Below, one piece after another: positions 34,991 to 43,444 of a stretch of 64,000 nucleotides of DNA. The position numbers and the translations under genes were made by a program. The notes under the pieces were generated by a model. That model did no database searches. It saw nothing but the letters and a program-made list of their open reading frames with translations, and was not told where the DNA came from. How positions within the stretch are numbered: position 1 is the stretch's first letter; every line of letters starts with the position of its first letter. The DNA is from Sutterella sp047777475. GTDB lineage: Bacteria > Pseudomonadota > Gammaproteobacteria > Burkholderiales > Burkholderiaceae_F. The stretch lies in assembly GCA_047777475.1 (NCBI GenBank), contig JBKEET010000001.1, positions 124,001 to 188,000 on the forward strand, read 5' to 3'.

Positions 34991-36196
34991 TCAGGCCTCG
35001 GCTGGCTTTTCCGCGCCCGCTTCCGCGCGCTTCGGGCGGCGGTTGCTGCCCGCAACCATGTCGAAGCGGAAGAAGCGGCACTCGAGCGGCCCGTTGAAGA
35101 GCACGATCTTGCGCGATTCCTTGAGGCGCATCTGGTGCGGCAGCGTGCGGTCCGACGAGATGAGCCAGGCGGTCCACCCGGCGAAGTTCGCCTTGAGGTT
35201 GTCCGCGACGTCCTTCATCATCGCGGCCACCGGCGCGCTCTTCGGGTTCGACTGCTCGCCGTAGGGCGGGTTGGCGATGACGAGGCCCGCGGCCATGCCC
35301 TCGGCGGGCCTGACGCTTCGCGCGTCGCCCTGCTCGAAAGTGAGCCTGCCGTCGTCGAGGAAATCGCCGAGGCCCGCGCGGCGAGCGTTCTCAGCGGCCT
35401 TTTCGACGACCTGCGAGGAAATGTCGCTCCCCGCGATGCGGATGCGGGCGGAGCGGTTCACCTCGGCCTTCGCGTCCTCGCGCATTTCTTCCCAGGCCTC
35501 GCGGTCGAACTCGCTGAGCTTTTCAAACGCGAAGTGCCGGTGCAGCCCGGGCGCAATGCCCGCGGCGATCTGCGCGGCCTCGATGTCGAGCGTGCCCGAG
35601 CCGCAGAACGGGTCGATCAGCGGCATCTCGGGCTTCCAGCCCGAGAGCATGATGAGGCCCGCGGCGAGGTTTTCCTTCATCGGCGCCTCGCCGTGCTCGA
35701 GCCGCCAGCCGCGCTTGAAGAGGCTTTCGCCCGCGAGGTCGAGGTAGAGCGTGCAGGTGTCGTACGTGAGGAAGGCGCTGATGACGACGTCGGGGCGGCG
35801 CCGGTCGACGTTCGGGCGCATGCCCGCGCCGTCGCGGAACCGATCGCAGACCGCGTCCTTGATGCGCAGCACCGCGAAGTCGATCGACTCGAGCGGGCAG
35901 CGCTGGGCGCTCGCCGTGACCTTGAAGGTGCTCTCGGGCCCGAACCAGCGCTCCCAGCGCGTGTTGTAGGCGATCTTGTAGATGTCCTTCGTGTCCCAGT
36001 AATCGTGCTCGGCGACCTTCATGAGGAGGCGGCTCGCAAGGCGCGACCGCAGGCACACCGCCATCGCGGTGCGCATCGTCCCTTCGAAGGCCACGCCGCC
36101 GCGGTCGGGCTTCACATTGCGCGCGCCGCACGCGGCGACTTCGCCGCCCAGGAGTTGTTCGAGCCCGAAGGGGCAGACTGCATAAAAAGAGGCCAT
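34991..36196 (-). CDS. THUMP-domain rRNA guanine-N2 methyltransferase (RlmL-type N-terminal half)
   Basis: A 401-residue class I RNA methyltransferase. It has an N-terminal ferredoxin-like/THUMP part (CPFGLEQLLGGEVAACGA... VEFEGTMR-like pattern), FKVTASAQRCPLESIDFAVLRIKDAVCDRF, a SAM motif I PLIDPFCGSGTLDIEAAQIAAG (about 192-213) and the catalytic NPPYGEQ (about 302-308). In E. coli RlmL is fused to RlmK; here only the RlmL-like part exists, common in betaproteobacteria. G2445 of 23S rRNA is the expected target. ATG 36196 was chosen because upstream codons overlap proA. Confidence 0.88.
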   Translation of the reverse strand: MASFYAVCPFGLEQLLGGEVAACGARNVKPDRGGVAFEGTMRTAMAVCLRSRLASRLLMKVAEHDYWDTKDIYKIAYNTRWERWFGPESTFKVTASAQRCPLESIDFAVLRIKDAVCDRFRDGAGMRPNVDRRRPDVVISAFLTYDTCTLYLDLAGESLFKRGWRLEHGEAPMKENLAAGLIMLSGWKPEMPLIDPFCGSGTLDIEAAQIAAGIAPGLHRHFAFEKLSEFDREAWEEMREDAKAEVNRSARIRIAGSDISSQVVEKAAENARRAGLGDFLDDGRLTFEQGDARSVRPAEGMAAGLVIANPPYGEQSNPKSAPVAAMMKDVADNLKANFAGWTAWLISSDRTLPHQMRLKESRKIVLFNGPLECRFFRFDMVAGSNRRPKRAEAGAEKPAEA

Positions 36197-36227
36197 TGGC
36201 TGAAGCTTGTTCTTCTGATGAAACGGA

Positions 36228-37511
36228 TTACTTGCGGATCTCGCCGTGCCCGAGCACGATGTACTTCTGCGAGGTGAGGCCCTCGAGCCCCACGGGGCCG
36301 CGCGCGTGCAGCTTGTCGGTCGAAATGCCGATCTCGGCGCCGAGCCCGTACTCGAAGCCGTCCGCAAAGCGCGTCGAGGCGTTGACCATCACGGAGCTCG
36401 AGTCGACCTCGCGCAGGAAGCGCTCGGCCGCGGGCAGGCTCTCGGTGATGATGGCGTCGGTGTGGTGCGAGCCGTGCTCGTTGATGAAGGCGATCGCCTC
36501 GTCGAGCGAGCCGACGGTCTTGATCGCGATGACCGGGGCATTGTACTCGGTGTCCCAGTCCTCGGGCGCCGCGTCGACGGCCGAATAGCCGTACTGCTCG
36601 ACGATGCGCCGCGACATCTCGTCGCAGCGCATCTCGACGTCCTTGTCGTGGAAGACGCCGGCGATCTGCGGCAGGAAGCGGAAGGCGACGTCCTTGTGCA
36701 CGAGAAGCGTCTCGGTCGCGTTGCAGGGCGAGTAGCGCTGCGTCTTGGCGTTGTCCGTGACGCGCACGGCCATGTCGAGGTTCGCGCTCGCGTCGATGTA
36801 GGTGAAGCAGTTGCCCGAGAGGTGCTTGATCATCGGCACTGTAGCCTCGGCGGCAAGCCGCGAGATGAGGCTCTTGCCGCCGCGCGGGATGAGCACGTCG
36901 ACCCACTTGCGCGCGCGGATGAGCTCGCCCACGAGCGCCCTGTCGCTCGACTCGACGAGCTGCACGGCGTGCGCGGGCAGGCCCACGTCGGTGAGCGCCG
37001 ACTCGACGATCTCCCAGAGCACGGCGTTGGTGCGCTGCGCCTCGTGGCCGCCGCGCAGGATGATCGCGTTGCCGGACTTGACGGCGAGCGCGGCCGCGTC
37101 GACGGTGACGTTCGGGCGCGATTCGTAGATCATCGCGATGACGCCGAGCGGCACGCGCATGCGGCCGACGCGGATGCCCGACGGGCGCACGCGCACGTCG
37201 GTGATGCGGCCGACCGGGTCCTCGAGCGCGGCGACCTCGCGGCAGCCTTCGGCCATCGCGGCGATGCGCTGCTCGTTGAGCGAAAGGCGGTCGACGAAGG
37301 CCTCGGCGAGCCCTTCGCCGCGGGCCGCCTCGACGTCGGCGGCGTTGGCCGAGAGGATCTGCGCGGTGCGCGCGACGAGGAGCTGCGCGATGTTTTCGAG
37401 CGCCTGGTTTTTCTGGAAGGAATCGGCGCGGGCCATCTGCGCGGCGGCGCCGCGCGCTTCGCGGCCGAGGCGTTCGATGTAGTCGGCGGCGCTGAGTTTG
37501 ATTTCGGGCAT
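36228..37511 (-). CDS. proA: Gamma-glutamyl phosphate reductase
   Basis: Second step of proline synthesis, reducing glutamyl-5-phosphate with NADPH; 427 residues. Aldehyde-dehydrogenase-fold signatures: VPLGVIAMIYESRPNVTVDAAALAVKSGNAIILRGG (about 119-154), DVLIPRGGKSLI, GNCFTYIDASANLDMA and the catalytic cysteine in RYSPCNATETLLVH (about 266-279). proB is not adjacent in the window. Divergent from the DUF2075 gene. Confidence 0.97.
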   Translation of the reverse strand: MPEIKLSAADYIERLGREARGAAAQMARADSFQKNQALENIAQLLVARTAQILSANAADVEAARGEGLAEAFVDRLSLNEQRIAAMAEGCREVAALEDPVGRITDVRVRPSGIRVGRMRVPLGVIAMIYESRPNVTVDAAALAVKSGNAIILRGGHEAQRTNAVLWEIVESALTDVGLPAHAVQLVESSDRALVGELIRARKWVDVLIPRGGKSLISRLAAEATVPMIKHLSGNCFTYIDASANLDMAVRVTDNAKTQRYSPCNATETLLVHKDVAFRFLPQIAGVFHDKDVEMRCDEMSRRIVEQYGYSAVDAAPEDWDTEYNAPVIAIKTVGSLDEAIAFINEHGSHHTDAIITESLPAAERFLREVDSSSVMVNASTRFADGFEYGLGAEIGISTDKLHARGPVGLEGLTSQKYIVLGHGEIRK

Positions 37512-37697
37512 AGAGCCTCCAAGACGGGGTGCTGCCGCAGGACTCCCGGGGCGCCTTGCCCCGCCTGCGGCCGATGGCTGTCATTGTAGCCTGAGGGCGC
37601 GGGCGCAGTCCGCGCCCCGCGCCCTTTTTAAGGGCCTGCGGCGGCGGGCGGCTTCCTATAATCGGGGAACGGCTCGAAAAAAAGGACTTGAGGGGAC

Positions 37698-39557
37698 ATG
37701 ATTCTTTACGAAAGCAATGCGGAGGCGTTCTGCAGCGCGGCCGACGACAACCGGATCGTGGGTGCGATCGAGCGCGCCTTCATCGAGCGGCTCGGGCACT
37801 CCGTCTCGCCCTCCGAAAAGGACGCGTGGGGCAATTCGCTCCTGCGCATGAGCGCGGCGGTGCGCCGCGCCGAACTCCCCGGCGACTGCGGCGTGCTGAT
37901 CGAGTACAGCCTGCCCTCGACGAGCCGGCGCATCGACTTCCTCATCGCGGGCCGCGACGACTTCGCGCGCAAGAACGTCGTCATCGTCGAGCTCAAGCAG
38001 TGGACGAGCGCCGATGCGACCGACCTCGAGAACACCGTGAGGACGGTCCTGGGCGGCGGCCTGCGCGAGGTGGCGCACCCCGCCTACCAGGCGCAGAGCT
38101 ACCGGCGCTTCCTCTGCGACATGAACGAGGCGGTGACGAAATACGAGCTCGTGCCGTCTTCCTGCGCCTACCTGCACAATTTCGAGCGCCGCAGGCCCGA
38201 GCCGCTTCTCGGCGAGCGCTATAAGTCGCTCACCGACGACACGCCCGTCTTTTTCAGCGGCGACGCGCGCACGCTGCAGGCGTACCTGCGCGAGCGCGTG
38301 GGCCGCGGCGGGGGCATGGAGATCCTCGAGGAGCTTGAAAGCGGCGAGATCCGCCCGACGCGGCGCCTGATCGACGAGGTGACCGCGCTTTGGAAGGGCA
38401 ACCCGGTCTTCACGCTGCTCGACGAGCAGCAGGTCGCCTTCGCCACGATCATGAAGGCGGCGCTCGCGCACCGGCGCACCGTCGTGATCGTGAAGGGCGG
38501 CCCGGGCACGGGCAAGTCCGTGGTGGCGATGAACGCCTTCGTGCGGCTCCTGCAGTGCGGGAAGAACGTCCGCTTCGTGGCGCCCAACGCGTCCTTCAAG
38601 GAATCGCTCATCGAGGCGCTCGCGCGCGGCAACGCCGAGCGGCGCGGCCGCCTGAAGGCGCTTTTCGTGGGCTCCGGGGGCTTCGTCGAGAAGCCCGAGG
38701 TGCTCTACGACGTGCTCGTCACCGACGAGGCGCACCGCCTGAAGCGCAAGGGCACCTACCAGTACCGCGGCGACGGCCAGGTCGAGGACATCGTCAAAAG
38801 CGCCCGCGTGAGCATCTTCTTCATCGACGACGCGCAGCGCATCAGGCCCGACGATGAGGGCTCCGTGAGGCTCATCCGCTCCATGGCGCAGAAATACCGC
38901 TGCGAGCTCCGGGAAGTGGCGCTCTCGGCGCAGTTCCGCTGCGCGGGCGCCGCGGGCTTCGTCAACTGGATCGACACCGTGCTGCAGATCCGCGACACGG
39001 GCAACGCCGAGGGCTGGGACCGCGATGCCTTCGAGTTCTTCGTGGCCGACTCGCCGCAGCAGATCGAGGCGTGGCTTAATGAAAAGCGCGCCCAAGGCCG
39101 CACCGCCCGCCTCACCGCGGGCTACGCCTGGCCGTGGACGGGCGAAAAGGAGGGCAACCCCGACGCGCAGGTCTGCGACGTGAAAATCCCCGAGCACGGC
39201 TGGGAGCGCCCCTGGAACAGCCGCCGCAGCACGTACCGCTGGGCGTTCGACGAATCAATGCGCGACCAGGTCGGCTGCGTGCACACCTCGCAGGGCCTGG
39301 AGTTCGACTACGCGGGCGTGATCATCGGGCCGGACCTGAAGTTCGATCCCGAGCGGCACGAGCTCTATGCCGACAAGACCCATTACTTCGACCGCGCCGG
39401 CAAGAAGGGCATCGCCAACGACCCCGAAAAGCTCACGGCGCTCATCAAGAACATCTACCGCGTGCTCCTCTCGCGCGGCATGAAGGGCTGCGCCGTCTAC
39501 TGCTGCGACGAAGCGCTGCAGGCGCACTTCAGGGAGCGGCTTGCCAAGGCTTCGTAA
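37698..39557 (+). CDS. Nuclease-helicase fusion, DUF2075 / Schlafen-like helicase type
   Basis: A 619-residue protein. The N-terminal domain shows a PD-(D/E)xK nuclease-like signature: RRIDFLIAG with Asp80 and VVIVELKQW with Glu98 and Lys100. It is followed by a superfamily 1-like NTPase of the DUF2075 family: Walker A GGPGTGKS (267-274), Walker B LVTDEAHR (about 346-353), FFIDDAQRI, LSAQFRC, and the C-terminal HTSQGLEFDYAGVIIGPDL (about 531-549) typical of helicase motif V/VI regions. Such nuclease-helicase proteins often occur singly in defence islands; a role in phage or plasmid defence is an inference. GAGGGG precedes the ATG. A degenerate copy of its 3' end lies 815 bases downstream. Confidence 0.85.
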   Translation: MILYESNAEAFCSAADDNRIVGAIERAFIERLGHSVSPSEKDAWGNSLLRMSAAVRRAELPGDCGVLIEYSLPSTSRRIDFLIAGRDDFARKNVVIVELKQWTSADATDLENTVRTVLGGGLREVAHPAYQAQSYRRFLCDMNEAVTKYELVPSSCAYLHNFERRRPEPLLGERYKSLTDDTPVFFSGDARTLQAYLRERVGRGGGMEILEELESGEIRPTRRLIDEVTALWKGNPVFTLLDEQQVAFATIMKAALAHRRTVVIVKGGPGTGKSVVAMNAFVRLLQCGKNVRFVAPNASFKESLIEALARGNAERRGRLKALFVGSGGFVEKPEVLYDVLVTDEAHRLKRKGTYQYRGDGQVEDIVKSARVSIFFIDDAQRIRPDDEGSVRLIRSMAQKYRCELREVALSAQFRCAGAAGFVNWIDTVLQIRDTGNAEGWDRDAFEFFVADSPQQIEAWLNEKRAQGRTARLTAGYAWPWTGEKEGNPDAQVCDVKIPEHGWERPWNSRRSTYRWAFDESMRDQVGCVHTSQGLEFDYAGVIIGPDLKFDPERHELYADKTHYFDRAGKKGIANDPEKLTALIKNIYRVLLSRGMKGCAVYCCDEALQAHFRERLAKAS

Positions 39558-39778
39558 GAGGGCGGCGGCATCAGCCTGGAAAACCGGCTCTGTTTCGACC
39601 GCGCAGCCAGAGGGTTATTCATACATACAGATTGAGCACTGTACAGCAAGCTGCGGGAGCTTAAGAACGCCAAAGGGAAACACCTTTGCGGCGGCTCCTC
39701 TGCGCTTGGCAATACCATAACCATCCTCAACTTATCCGAGAGCTCTGATGATCGGCGGCCGATAATCTTAAACAAGCA

Positions 39779-40144
39779 GTGTCCGATTCTGATGCGGCAA
39801 CAGGAACGAAAATTGTTGGTTCCCCGGCCAGAAAGAATGGGACTGCAGCTGCGAAGGAGACAGCCGTGCAAATAATCTTCGGGATGAAGCGACCCAAAGC
39901 CTTTATCGCGAACTCGATCTTGCGGCAGAACAAGGAGTATCAGCGCCTAATCAGCAGCCTGCCGGAGCCGACCACGCCGGAAATCCTGGCGAGCAACAGG
40001 GCAATTTTGGACGAGTTGGCGGAGAAGATTCTCCGGGCGGATCCACATTGGCCGGAAGTAGAGGAGGAACGGAAGCAGGACGCGATCAGGGAAGCGAGAG
40101 GGGAGTTCAGCGACGAGCGTCCGCCGCTGGTGATCCAGCACTAA
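39779..40144 (+). CDS. Hypothetical protein between the DUF2075 gene and its 3' copy
   Basis: A possible protein of up to 121 residues that I do not recognise. The likely real part is the C-terminal 75 residues (RQNKEYQRLISSLPEPTTPEILASNRAILDEL... DERPPLVIQH), which read like a helical, charged small protein; the start is uncertain. Its stop codon at 40142 is directly followed, in the same frame, by the remnant of the DUF2075 C-terminus. Base composition is lower in GC than the flanks. It may be a companion gene or decayed insert. Confidence 0.35.
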   Translation: MSDSDAATGTKIVGSPARKNGTAAAKETAVQIIFGMKRPKAFIANSILRQNKEYQRLISSLPEPTTPEILASNRAILDELAEKILRADPHWPEVEEERKQDAIREARGEFSDERPPLVIQH

Positions 40145-40372
40145 AACAGAGTCTCGATCTTTCCCGAGACGCACGCGCTTTGGGCCGACAAGCCCCATTA
40201 TTTCGACCGCGCCGGCAAGAAGGGCGTCGCCAACGACCCCGAAAAGCTCACGGCGCTCATCAAGAACATCTGCCGCGTGCACCTCTCGCGCGGCATGAAG
40301 GGCTGCGCCGTCTGCTGCTGCGACGAAGCGCTGCAGGCGCACTTCAGGGAGCGGCTTTCCAAGGCCGCGGAG
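40145..40372 (+). pseudogene. Degenerate duplicate of the DUF2075 gene 3' end
   Basis: Bases from about 40155 to 40366 repeat 39340-39551 with scattered substitutions (offset 815). Both encode HYFDRAGKKG, NDPEKLTALIKNI, SRGMKGCAV and CCDEALQAHFRERL. The copy has no stop codon where the full gene ends and reads on in frame into the ZIP transporter gene. It has no start of its own and is only a remnant, left by a tandem duplication or by recombination at this site. Confidence 0.85.
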
Positions 40373-40447
40373 GACGGTCAGGGGAAACAGCCGCATACGC
40401 ATCCAAGGCCGGACGCGCAGGTTCTTCCGGGATTTGATATCATTTTC

Positions 40448-40466
40448 CTAAATGATTATCGTTATC
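40448..40466. promoter_or_regulatory. Fur-like box before the ZIP transporter
   Basis: On the minus strand the 19-mer reads GATAACGATAATCATTTAG and matches the Fur consensus at 15 of 19 positions. It lies 15-33 bases before the start codon, where repressor binding would block transcription. This suggests iron-responsive control of the ZIP gene. Confidence 0.65.
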
Positions 40467-40480
40467 AATTAGAAGAACCT

Positions 40481-41251
40481 ATGCATGCACTTTATCTCGC
40501 GGCGGCCGCCTCCGGCTTCACCGCGCTGTGCACGGCGGCGGGTGCGCTCGGCGTCTATGCCGTGCGCCGTACCGGCTCGCCGCTCGCGATGCAGCTCTCG
40601 CTCGGGTTTGCCGCGGGCGTCATGATCGCCGCGGCAATCTACGGCCTTATGGAGCCCGCGATGGCAATGACGGGCACGTGGCACCAGGCCGCGGCGGGCT
40701 TCGTGCTCGGCGTGGCGTTCCTCCTTGCCCTTGATAAGGCGATGCCGCACCTCCACACGCTCGCCGGCAGCCCCGAAGGGCCGGCCGTGCCGCTCAGCCG
40801 CTCGGCGCTCCTTTTCCTCGCCGTCACCATCCACAACGTGCCCGAGGGCATGGCGCTCGGCACGGCGGCCGCCGCCGCGCAGGGCGCGGACACCGGGTCG
40901 CTCGCCGCGCTTGCGCTCGGCATCGGCATCCAGAACGTCCCGGAAGGGGCGGCCGTGGCGCTGCCCTATCTCGCCGAGGGCGCGAGCCGCCGCAGGGCCG
41001 CTGCGCTCGGCGTCCTCTCGGGGCTCGTCGAGCCCGCGGCCGCGCTCGCCATGGCCGCGTTTGCCTCCGCCGCCGCGGCGGCGCTTCCCGTGCTGCTTTC
41101 CTTTGCGGCGGGCGCCATGATGTACGTGGTTTTCGAAGAGCTCATCCCGAGGACGCACAGCGGCGGCGACGCGCAGACCGTCGACATGGGCACGATCGCG
41201 CTGCTCTCGGGCTTCCTTTTGATGACAGTGCTGGAACAGGCACTCGGGTAG
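40481..41251 (+). CDS. ZIP-family metal transporter (GufA/ZupT type)
   Basis: A 256-residue membrane protein with about eight spans. The two ZIP metal-site helices are present: TIHNVPEGMALGTAAAAA (about 118-135) and GIGIQNVPEGAAVALPYLAEG (about 147-167), both with the HN/QN-x-PEG pattern, and a C-terminal VVFEELIPRTH. ZIP proteins import Zn2+, Fe2+ or Mn2+. The Fur-like box directly upstream favours ferrous iron or broad divalent uptake. ATG 40481 is chosen because it begins the first span and lies after the box; the in-frame open region upstream is the DUF2075 remnant. Confidence 0.88.
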   Translation: MHALYLAAAASGFTALCTAAGALGVYAVRRTGSPLAMQLSLGFAAGVMIAAAIYGLMEPAMAMTGTWHQAAAGFVLGVAFLLALDKAMPHLHTLAGSPEGPAVPLSRSALLFLAVTIHNVPEGMALGTAAAAAQGADTGSLAALALGIGIQNVPEGAAVALPYLAEGASRRRAAALGVLSGLVEPAAALAMAAFASAAAAALPVLLSFAAGAMMYVVFEELIPRTHSGGDAQTVDMGTIALLSGFLLMTVLEQALG

Positions 41252-41298
41252 CGAAAGGATAAAGAAGGGAAAATTTAAGAGCGGTTCAATCAGACAGC

Positions 41299-41985
41299 TC
41301 AGAGCTTGACACTCTTCCTCAGCACGGCTTCCATGGCGAGGAAGAGCAGCGCCGCAAAGAGCGAGAGCACGAGGCAGAGCGTGTCGGCGACCTCGAAGTC
41401 GCCGCGCGAGACGGCGTTGAAGATTTCGAGCGAGAGCGTGTTGGTCTTGCCCGCGATATTGCCGCCGAGCATCATCGTGATGCCCACTTCGCCCGAGACG
41501 CGGGCGCAGCCCATGAGAAGCCCCACGGCGAGGCTTGGCCGCACGAGCGGCAGGGTGATCCTGAAGAAGACGGAAAGGTTCGAGGCCCCGAGCACGCGGG
41601 CGGCTTCCTCGAGCTCGCGCAGGCGCGTCGAGCCGAAGGCCGCCTGCAGCGGCCGCACGACGAGCGGCAGGCCCGCGATGAAGCCCGCGAGGATCACCGC
41701 TCCCTTGGTGAAGACAAGCGGCATGCCCGCTGCGGAGAGCGCGGCGCCCAAGGGGCCGGAGCGCCCGAGGATCGTGAGCAGGATGTAGCCGAGCGCGATC
41801 GGCGGGAAGACGATCGGGATCGTGACGATGAAGCCCACGGTCTTCGAGACCGTCCCCGGGTGGCGCGCAAGCGCGTACCCGAGGGCCGGCGCGAAGACGA
41901 CGAAGAGGCCGAGCGCGGTTAGGCAGCTCACTGCCGTGAGCCGGAGCGAAAAGAGCACATCGGGCTCGCTGAGCACTTCGAGCAT
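41299..41985 (-). CDS. modB: Molybdate ABC transporter permease
   Basis: Inner-membrane channel of the molybdate importer, 228 residues with five or more spans. Characteristic ModB segments: PPIALGYILLTILGRSGPLG, LPLVVRPLQAAFGSTRLRELEEAARVLGAS (about 105-134) which contains the EAA loop, and RVSGEVGITMMLGGNIAGKTNTLSLEIFNAVSRGDF (about 161-196). Last gene of a modC-modA-modB unit. Confidence 0.94.
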   Translation of the reverse strand: MLEVLSEPDVLFSLRLTAVSCLTALGLFVVFAPALGYALARHPGTVSKTVGFIVTIPIVFPPIALGYILLTILGRSGPLGAALSAAGMPLVFTKGAVILAGFIAGLPLVVRPLQAAFGSTRLRELEEAARVLGASNLSVFFRITLPLVRPSLAVGLLMGCARVSGEVGITMMLGGNIAGKTNTLSLEIFNAVSRGDFEVADTLCLVLSLFAALLFLAMEAVLRKSVKL

Positions 41986-42010
41986 GGCCGCGCTTTCGTC
42001 CTTCTCTTAA

Positions 42011-42742
42011 TTAACGAACGCCGAACTTGGCGAGGACGGGCTTGGCGGCGCTGCCCGAGAGGAAGTTCACGAACTTCTGCACGTCGGCGTCGTTCTCGTA
42101 GCCCTTGACGGGGCGCACGACCATCGTGACGCGGGCGCTTTCGTCCGTGATTTCGAAGTGGCCGCCGATCTTATCGGCGCCCTTGCCGAGCACGGCCATG
42201 TTCACGAAGCCCGCGTCCATGTTGCCCGTGGCGACGTAGGAGAAGACCTGCGGCACGGTGGAGACGATGTTGAGCTTGCCCTTCACCTTGGCGTCGAGGC
42301 CGGTCGCCTTGAGCCAGGCCTGGGAGCTGCGGCCGTAGACGGCGGCCTTCGGGTCGGGCGAGGCGAGGCTCTTCACCTTGTCGGTCGCGATGTCGGCGGG
42401 CGCGTCGAGCTTGATGCCCTTGCGCCAGACGAGGACGAGCGGCGTGTCGCCGAGCTTCTTCGATTCGCCGGCGAGCTGGCCCTCGAAGCGCTTGAGGGTC
42501 GCGGCGTCCGAAATGACGACGTTGACGCGGCCGCTTTCCTTCACCTGCGAGAGCATCTGGCCGATGTTGCCGCCGAAGGCCTTGTCGACGCGGGCGCCGG
42601 TGTCCTTTTCATAGAGCGAGACGAGCGCGTCGACCATCTTGACGTAGCCCGCGCCGGTCGTGACGGTGACCTGGCCGGCCATGGCGCCGGCCGCGGCCGT
42701 GCAGAGCGCCGCCGCAGCGGCGAGAAGACGCAAAGGTTTCAT
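42011..42742 (-). CDS. modA: Molybdate-binding periplasmic protein
   Basis: Substrate-binding protein of 243 residues with a cleavable signal peptide (KPLRLLAAAAALCTAAAGAMAG). The mature part begins VTVTTGAGYVKMVDALVSLYEKDTGARV, with INV-type VVISDAATLKRFEGQ, VYGRSSQAWLKATGL and VSTVPQVFSYVATGNMDAGFV, the usual ModA anion-binding order. Its ATG overlaps the modC stop (ATGA). The overlap plus a GGGGGA site indicates translational coupling. Confidence 0.9.
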   Translation of the reverse strand: MKPLRLLAAAAALCTAAAGAMAGQVTVTTGAGYVKMVDALVSLYEKDTGARVDKAFGGNIGQMLSQVKESGRVNVVISDAATLKRFEGQLAGESKKLGDTPLVLVWRKGIKLDAPADIATDKVKSLASPDPKAAVYGRSSQAWLKATGLDAKVKGKLNIVSTVPQVFSYVATGNMDAGFVNMAVLGKGADKIGGHFEITDESARVTMVVRPVKGYENDADVQKFVNFLSGSAAKPVLAKFGVR

Positions 42743-43413
42743 TTTTTCATTTCCCCCTGAGAATGATGCCGATCTTCGATGTCGGCGATGCGGCCCGCCT
42801 TCATGCGTAGGACGGTGTCGGCGAGCCGGTCGGCCTCGCGGGCCGAATGCGTGATGTAAAGGATGGGAATCGACGTGATCGTGCGGATGCGCTCGAAGTA
42901 GCCGAGGAGCTCCTCGCGCCTCGCTTCGTCGAGGCTCGCGAGCGGCTCGTCCATGATGAGAAGCGACTCGGCGGCGAGGATCGCACGGCCGAGCGCGACG
43001 CGCTGGCTCTCGCCGCCCGAGAGCGTCTGCGGCATTCGGTCGAGCAGGTGCCCGATGCCGAGCGCCTCGATGAGCTCGTCGGCATTGACGCCGCTCCTGC
43101 GGCCCGCCTTTTCGCCGAAAAAGAGGTTTTCGCGCACCGTCATGTGCACGAAAAGGCGGTGGGCCTGGAAGACGAAGCCGATGCCGCGCGCCTGCGGCGG
43201 CAGGTTGATTCCCTCTTCGGAGGAATAGAAGGTCTTGCCGTTGACGCGGATGAGCCCGCTCTCGGGGCTCCGCAGCCCCGCCACGGCCGAGGCGAGCGTG
43301 GTCTTGCCGCAGCCCGAGGGACCGAGCAGCGCCGTGCAGCCCGTGCCCGGCAGCGTGCACTCGGGCGCCACGGTGAGTTCGGGCAGTCGGATTTTGAAGC
43401 GCAGCTCGAGCAT
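42739..43413 (-). CDS. modC: Molybdate ABC transporter ATPase lacking the Mop domain
   Basis: ATP-binding subunit, 224 residues. Walker A GPSGCGKTT (about 32-40), Q-loop GFVFQAHRLF, signature LSGGESQRVALGRAIL (about 132-147), Walker B LLIMDEPLASLDEA, switch His in ITHSAREADRL. E. coli ModC has 352 residues because of a C-terminal Mop domain that senses molybdate. Here the protein ends directly after the ATPase domain. It is the first gene of the unit; the usual order modA-modB-modC is permuted. Confidence 0.93.
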   Translation of the reverse strand: MLELRFKIRLPELTVAPECTLPGTGCTALLGPSGCGKTTLASAVAGLRSPESGLIRVNGKTFYSSEEGINLPPQARGIGFVFQAHRLFVHMTVRENLFFGEKAGRRSGVNADELIEALGIGHLLDRMPQTLSGGESQRVALGRAILAAESLLIMDEPLASLDEARREELLGYFERIRTITSIPILYITHSAREADRLADTVLRMKAGRIADIEDRHHSQGEMKK

Positions 43414-43421
43414 GGCCTTTT

Positions 43422-43444
43422 CGCTATTCCTTAAAAGAATATCG
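43422..43444. promoter_or_regulatory. Palindrome directly upstream of modC
   Basis: CGCTATTC (43422-43429) and GAATATCG (43437-43444) form an inverted repeat with one mismatch, 8 bases from the modC start codon. A closely similar palindrome lies at 43786-43808 (same first eleven bases, CGCTATTCCTT). The position suggests a repressor site, with a ModE-type molybdate regulator the natural candidate, but the match to ModE boxes is loose. Confidence 0.5.
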
